From positions 1-10,491 of the forward strand of contig JBMYYR010000062.1 of assembly GCA_049609625.1 (NCBI GenBank): DNA of 10,491 nucleotides, written 5' to 3'. Source of the DNA: JBMYYR01 sp049609625 (GTDB taxonomy: Bacteria > Bacteroidota > Bacteroidia > Flavobacteriales > CAJXXR01). Shown here piece by piece: positions 7,201-10,491 of this stretch (its first letter is position 1; each line of letters opens with the position of its first letter). Under the pieces are notes generated by a model. That model was given only the letters and a program-made list of their open reading frames with translations. It was not told where the DNA came from and did not search any database. Position numbers and translations under genes: made by a program.

Positions 7201-8001
7201 CAGAAAGGGCCACAATCTATCAAATCCGAAAATGGATTTTTAACAACTTATGTTCTTTTTGATAAACTTGATGATTACGAAGAACTTAAATTGGTTTCTG
7301 ATTTAAAAAATAAGATTAATTTAGCGATAGAAAATGGTGAGATTATATTGCCAAATGGCGTTCAATTTGATTTTATTGGTTCCTATCAAAACCAACTTCA
7401 TGCCGAAAAAACCTTAGCTTTTGTCATTCCTATCGCCCTCTTGCTCATCTTTCTGATTCTCTATGTTCAATTTCGTTCTTTGGCTATCAGTTTAATGATA
7501 TTTTCAGGTGTTGCGGTTGCTTTTTCAGGTGGATTTTTGATGTTATGGCTTTATGGTCAAGACTGGTTTTTGAACATCACATTGTTTGGAGAAAACCTGA
7601 GAGAACTCTTTCATATTCAAGACATTAAACTCAGTATTGCGGTTTGGGTCGGCTTTATCGCCCTGTTTGGTATTGCCACCGATGACGGCGTGGTGATGGC
7701 AAGTTATCTAAAACAACATTTTGACGGTAAAACACTCAAAACCAAAGCAGAAATCAGAGAAAAAGTGATTCAAGCTGGACTAAAACGCATCCGCCCTTGT
7801 TTGATGACGAGCGCCACTACTCTACTCGCTTTGCTTCCCGTTTTGACTTCATCCGGAAAAGGCAGTAGCATCATGATTCCGATGGCCATTCCGAGTTTTG
7901 GAGGTATGATGCTCGCTTTAATTTCACTTTTTGTTGTACCTATTTTATATTCTTGGAAAGCCGAACTAAACTTAAAAAAACATGAAAAAAATAATAGTTA
8001 A
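4273..8001 (+). CDS. cusA: Heavy-metal RND efflux pump CusA, Cu(I)/Ag(I) type
   Basis: This is the inner-membrane proton-driven pump of a tripartite metal efflux complex. The HME-RND hallmarks are clear: WDGKSPQNIEDQITYPL in the first porter region, the TM4 motif GIAIAIGTMVD with proton-relay D431 (E. coli D405), and LDEGAFLLMPSTLP. The three copper-binding methionines of E. coli CusA (M573, M623, M672) correspond to M681, M731 and M840, and nearby charged residues E675, D725, E733 and R837 also match, supporting monovalent copper or silver. At 1242 residues it is about 195 longer than E. coli CusA. Most of the excess is a hydrophobic block at about 532-632 between TM6 and TM7 and a polar insertion at about 742-800 in the porter domain. 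E939 of E. coli is replaced by D1137, and K984 by C1176. The ATG gives the usual MLNKCIKFLIYNP start. The last 20 bases overlap the next gene. Confidence 0.95.
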   Translation: MLNKCIKFLIYNPIIAGIVLLFCLIWGLSNSPFQHPFEDYIPKQSVALDALPDLGENQQIIFTKWDGKSPQNIEDQITYPLTSTLLGLPKVKTIRANSMFGVSSIYIIFEDDVDVYWSRSRVLEKLNAIPKNLLPKGVQPSLGPAASGLGQVFWYTLEARDEHGNPTGFWDLEERRQIQDELVKPALQSSKDVAEVASIGGFVKEYQVDIKPERLKQYNLSLQDVAKAIRNSNVEIGAQTIEINQVEYLVRGLGYIKSASDLENAVLSSSEFKSVRLKDVAHISFGPAARRGILDKSGAEAVGGVVLARYGSNAMEVIDELKLKINQLQQSLPKKTVENGQTSQLQIVPFYDRSVLIKESLGTLEHALGLELLITVLVVLLMLFDLRASILVSSLLPLAILLVFVAMKSANISANIVALSGIAIAIGTMVDMGIILSENMIKHLNNQDFNHLNVKEKIYNATAEVSSAILTAVLTTIVSFIPVFALSGVEARLFDPLAFTKTFALIASLLLALFLFPPFAALLYKDKKKQNWTRFLSSIVGILFSFYLFWMTYNEAIFLLIFSTLTLLEQLNIWNQHRLKQLKIATLSIVLLYFLTIYWQPLGYQHHFLTNLTFVALVCFGLLGIFTLFKRYYLHILTWALEHKALFLALPLALIVSGFLIMKSSKTEFMPTLDEGAFLLMPSTLPHAGVEESKRILKALDISISNIPEIELVVGKAGRVESALDPAPLSMYENIVQYKSEYIVDEKGLPIRFKVDENLRFISRSGEKIANPNLDSDVKHPPKTLKASTLIPDHQGEYYRNWRPEIETPDDIWNQIAKASALPGITAAPKLQPIETRILMLQTGVSAPMAIQLKGDNLETLEYFGSSLESLLKQTEGVDIQKVYAEKNIGKPYLNIELRRDQLQRYGLSVADVYRELDIAIGGQILTQSIDGRSRYNIRLRYPRELRSEPEALKQIYIPIEGNKTLPLSELADIVFQKGPQSIKSENGFLTTYVLFDKLDDYEELKLVSDLKNKINLAIENGEIILPNGVQFDFIGSYQNQLHAEKTLAFVIPIALLLIFLILYVQFRSLAISLMIFSGVAVAFSGGFLMLWLYGQDWFLNITLFGENLRELFHIQDIKLSIAVWVGFIALFGIATDDGVVMASYLKQHFDGKTLKTKAEIREKVIQAGLKRIRPCLMTSATTLLALLPVLTSSGKGSSIMIPMAIPSFGGMMLALISLFVVPILYSWKAELNLKKHEKNNS

Positions 8002-9202
8002 TCTTCTTTTAATCATAGGCTTACAATTTAATTTGATAGCCCAAGAACAGTTGGAATATTACGTTAATATTGCTTTAAATTCACATCCCGAATTGAAAAG
8101 CAATCAACTAAAAACCGAACGCTTAGAAGAACAAAAAAAGGAACAATTAGCTTTGAAAAACACTCAAGTTTCATTCGGCTATTTTGCCCAATCGCCCGAA
8201 ACTAGACTTGGGCCACAGCAATTAAAACTGGGTGTAAAACAAGCTTTACCGTGGTTCGGGACTCAAAAAAGAAAAGCCGATTTGGCTAATGCCAATGTGA
8301 ATTTATCTAAAGTAGAACAGAACATAAAACGTAAAGAAATTCGCTTAGAAGTCTCTTTGCTTTACACAGAAATCATAGCCTTAAACAAAACAAGACTTCA
8401 GTTAAATGAAGAGTTAGATTATCTAAATCAAAGTTTAAAATTGATAGAACGTAATCTTGAAACTGGATTAAATTCGGCTTTAGATTTGATAAAAAAACAG
8501 ATTTCTAAACAAGATTTGGAACAAAAAATCGAAATTAATACACTTGAATTTCAGTTAGCTAAAAGACAATTTAATTTGCTGTTGAGTCCAGATAAAAGTA
8601 CAAACCTTAGTGATTCTGAATTTGAAACGTTTGACTTTCAGAATTTTGGTTTAAACATCAAAAAACTAAATCAAAACTCTGATATTCAATTAATTGAAAA
8701 ACAAATTGAAAAAGTAAATGAGCTTGAAAAACTTAATCAAAAATCAAAATTTGCACAATTTACTTTAGGTTTAGATTATGTTTTGGTCAACCAAAGACCT
8801 GATCAAATCCCTCAAAATGGACGAGATATTTTGATGCCCAATATTGGTTTTTCAGTCCCGATTCTAAATAAAAGCTATAACTCAAAATCAAAACAAAATG
8901 AATTGGCAATAGAAGAATTTGAGTTTCAAAAACAAACGAAGCTTCTGAAACTTGAAACTGCACTAAATCAAACGGTTACAAAACGTGAAAAAGCACTAAA
9001 AACTATTGAAACTTTGGATAAACATTTAGAAAAATCGAATCAAATTGATCAACTTTTGAAACAAGATTATGAAACCAATTTGATTGATTTTCAGACACTT
9101 TTAGATTGGAAAATTCAAAAATCTAAATGGAAACTAGAGCGAATTGAAGCTCAAAAAATAGTTTTCGAGCAAACTTATATCATTAATTATCTTCAACATT
9201 AA
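7982..9202 (+). CDS. TolC/CusC-family outer-membrane efflux protein
   Basis: This is the likely outer-membrane channel of the Cus-type complex, carrying metal from the pump and adaptor to the outside. The 406-residue protein starts with a signal peptide (about 1-20, cleavage near LIA-Q). Long lysine/glutamate/glutamine-rich helices with coiled-coil character follow, arranged in the two-fold TolC pattern. The first half has the GVKQALPWFGTQKRKADLA stretch (about 83-101), typical of flavobacterial metal-efflux TolC proteins, and the second half repeats it as NIGFSVPI followed by another helical hairpin. No lipobox cysteine is seen, unlike E. coli CusC. The gene overlaps the cusA end by 20 bases and precedes cusB by 11 bases, so the three are almost surely one operon. 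The base composition of sampled stretches is more AT-rich than in parts of cusA, probably because of the lysine-rich helices. Confidence 0.9.
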   Translation: MKKIIVNLLLIIGLQFNLIAQEQLEYYVNIALNSHPELKSNQLKTERLEEQKKEQLALKNTQVSFGYFAQSPETRLGPQQLKLGVKQALPWFGTQKRKADLANANVNLSKVEQNIKRKEIRLEVSLLYTEIIALNKTRLQLNEELDYLNQSLKLIERNLETGLNSALDLIKKQISKQDLEQKIEINTLEFQLAKRQFNLLLSPDKSTNLSDSEFETFDFQNFGLNIKKLNQNSDIQLIEKQIEKVNELEKLNQKSKFAQFTLGLDYVLVNQRPDQIPQNGRDILMPNIGFSVPILNKSYNSKSKQNELAIEEFEFQKQTKLLKLETALNQTVTKREKALKTIETLDKHLEKSNQIDQLLKQDYETNLIDFQTLLDWKIQKSKWKLERIEAQKIVFEQTYIINYLQH

Positions 9203-9213
9203 AGCCATTCATT

Positions 9214-10491
9214 ATGAAAAAATACATAAACCTCATTCTCGTTTTTTGTCTTGGACTTGTTGTTAGTTACTTTCTATTTGGAAATAAAACTCAACATTCT
9301 GAAAATCATAAACATACAGAAGAAAAAGTAGAGCAATGGACTTGTTCTATGCATCCGCAAATTGTGCAAAACCAAGCTGGTGATTGTCCTATTTGTGCGA
9401 TGGATTTAGTTCCACTTTCTTCTACTGAAAGTCAAGATTTAGATGAAAATCAGTTCAAAATGACTGCCGAAGCTCAGGCTTTAGCTCAAGTTGAAACGTA
9501 TCGAATTACTGAAGAAAAATCGAAAGGCAAAACACTCACTATAAGTGGTCAACTAACTGAAAATGAAACCAATAAAAAATCACAAATTAGTAATTTTTCA
9601 GGGCGACTAGAAGAGTTTTTTGTACATTCAGAAGGTGAACAAGTTAAAAAAGGACAAAAAATTGCGTCCATCTATTCGCCTGATTTAATTACAGCACAAC
9701 AAGAACTTATTTTAGCTTTGGATTTAGAAGAAGGTCAGTCAAATTTAGTGGAATCTATCCGCAAAAAATTGAAGAATTTTCAACTCACTACATCCCAAAT
9801 TCAAGAGATTGAAACATCGAAAAAAATACAAACTAATTTCCCTATTTATGCTCAATATTCTGGTATTATTTCAGAGGTTTTGGTGCAAGAAGGAGAGCAA
9901 ATCTCAAAAGGAAAAACCTTATATAAATCAACAGATTATGATAAACTTTGGGCGGAATTTGATGTTTATGAAAATGACATTTCTTCATTTAAAGTAGGTC
10001 AAAGACTACGGATAAAAGTTGATGCTTTTCCTCAGGTAAATATTTTAACAAATGTTAGTTTTATTGACCCTGTTTTAGATACAAAACATCGTCAAATCAA
10101 AGTGAGAGCCGAAATAGGTAATGTCAGTTCAAAAAAACTGAAACCTGGTTTGTTTCTAAAAGCATACGTTTCACTAAAATCCGATCATAAAAAAGAGCAG
10201 ATACGTGTTCCAAAAACGGCAGTACTTTGGACAGGAAAACGTTCTGTGGTGTATCTAAAATCAAATGAAAATTCCGATGTTTTTGAACAAAGAACCGTAG
10301 AGTTAGGAGAATCAGTTGGTGATTTTTATGAAATAAAAAACGGCTTATTTATTGGAAACGAAGTGGTTAGCAAAGGAACGTTTGTGGTTGATGCCAGTGC
10401 CCAATTACTCGGAAAACCATCGATGATGAATCAAAATAATTTAGGCGATTATGTGCGAGCTGAGCTAAAAGAGTTCCCTGTGAAAGGAAAT
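9214..10491 (+). CDS. cusB: CusB-like periplasmic adaptor with metal-binding motif (partial, runs off the edge)
   Basis: This is the membrane-fusion protein linking the pump and the TolC-like channel. The frame is open from ATG 9214 to the window end, 426 codons, with no stop. Residues about 5-22 form a signal anchor; the only nearby cysteine (C12) lacks a proper lipobox. A histidine-containing linker (H28, H32, H34) precedes a heavy-metal-binding YHS-like motif: C44-SMHP, then C58-PIC61-AMDL. The adaptor core follows. Two half-lipoyl segments lie at about 128-156 (SGRLEEFFVHSEGEQVKKGQ) and 209-240, around a short helical hairpin, with beta-barrel and membrane-proximal domains up to about 400. 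The last residues, LKEFPVKGN, lie beyond the usual adaptor end, so a further C-terminal domain is likely. It is the third gene of the cusA-tolC-cusB operon. The N-terminal motif suggests that the adaptor itself captures copper or silver. Confidence 0.92.
   Translation, partial: MKKYINLILVFCLGLVVSYFLFGNKTQHSENHKHTEEKVEQWTCSMHPQIVQNQAGDCPICAMDLVPLSSTESQDLDENQFKMTAEAQALAQVETYRITEEKSKGKTLTISGQLTENETNKKSQISNFSGRLEEFFVHSEGEQVKKGQKIASIYSPDLITAQQELILALDLEEGQSNLVESIRKKLKNFQLTTSQIQEIETSKKIQTNFPIYAQYSGIISEVLVQEGEQISKGKTLYKSTDYDKLWAEFDVYENDISSFKVGQRLRIKVDAFPQVNILTNVSFIDPVLDTKHRQIKVRAEIGNVSSKKLKPGLFLKAYVSLKSDHKKEQIRVPKTAVLWTGKRSVVYLKSNENSDVFEQRTVELGESVGDFYEIKNGLFIGNEVVSKGTFVVDASAQLLGKPSMMNQNNLGDYVRAELKEFPVKGN

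Noticed and set aside
4779..7213. Several 74-89-codon frames on both strands inside cusA
   Set aside because: All are covered by the continuous, conserved cusA frame, and their low-complexity products look like frame shadows.
9809..9997. 62-codon plus-strand frame inside cusB
   Set aside because: The cusB frame is open throughout this region and shows adaptor motifs, so the short frame is a shadow.
4273..10491. Horizontally acquired resistance island
   Set aside because: No integrase, transposase, tRNA or flanking repeat is visible, and the composition differences between sampled stretches of cusA and the tolC-like gene can be explained by protein composition.

Overview
The window looks like chromosomal DNA of a member of Bacteroidota, most likely a flavobacterium. 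The sequence is AT-rich and start codons lack Shine-Dalgarno sites. A TAnnTTTG-type -7 box precedes the small exported-protein gene, and the protein types fit this phylum: an HYC/CC/PP small protein, a long CusA, and a CusB carrying a heavy-metal-binding YHS-like motif. No rRNA, tRNA, IS element, phage gene or CRISPR array was seen.

Left part (about 218-3551, all rightward): a tightly packed, probably cotranscribed group. It encodes the bifunctional riboflavin enzyme RibD, a YigZ/IMPACT-family protein starting one base after the ribD stop, an M42-type metallo-aminopeptidase homologue overlapping yigZ by ATGA, and a membrane-anchored protein with a gluzincin signature (HETTH plus a downstream NEG). 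The last gene has no ATG at a sensible start and probably uses TTG. Positions 1-217 contain no gene I can support; a possible leftward promoter lies just before ribD.

Middle (3552-4272): a 159-base spacer with a possible terminator hairpin and a good Bacteroidota-type promoter, then a 140-residue cysteine-rich exported protein of the HYC_CC_PP type, then a 139-base spacer with another hairpin.

Right part (4273-10491, all rightward): a tripartite copper/silver efflux operon in the order cusA (inner-membrane RND pump), cusC/TolC-like outer-membrane channel, cusB (periplasmic adaptor). The three are separated by overlaps or about 10 bases. cusB runs in frame off the right edge. All three methionines that bind Cu(I)/Ag(I) in E. 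coli CusA have counterparts in the pump, so monovalent copper or silver is the best substrate guess. The pump would take metal from the periplasm or cytoplasm, CusB would collect and hand over metal, and the TolC-like channel would release it outside. The small HYC protein upstream may be an accessory metal-handling or sensing factor, which is inference.

I did not find a wholly new system. The points most worth a second look are the HYC protein in front of the pump and its possibly leaderless transcript, two large insertions in CusA, and the uncharacterised membrane zincin.
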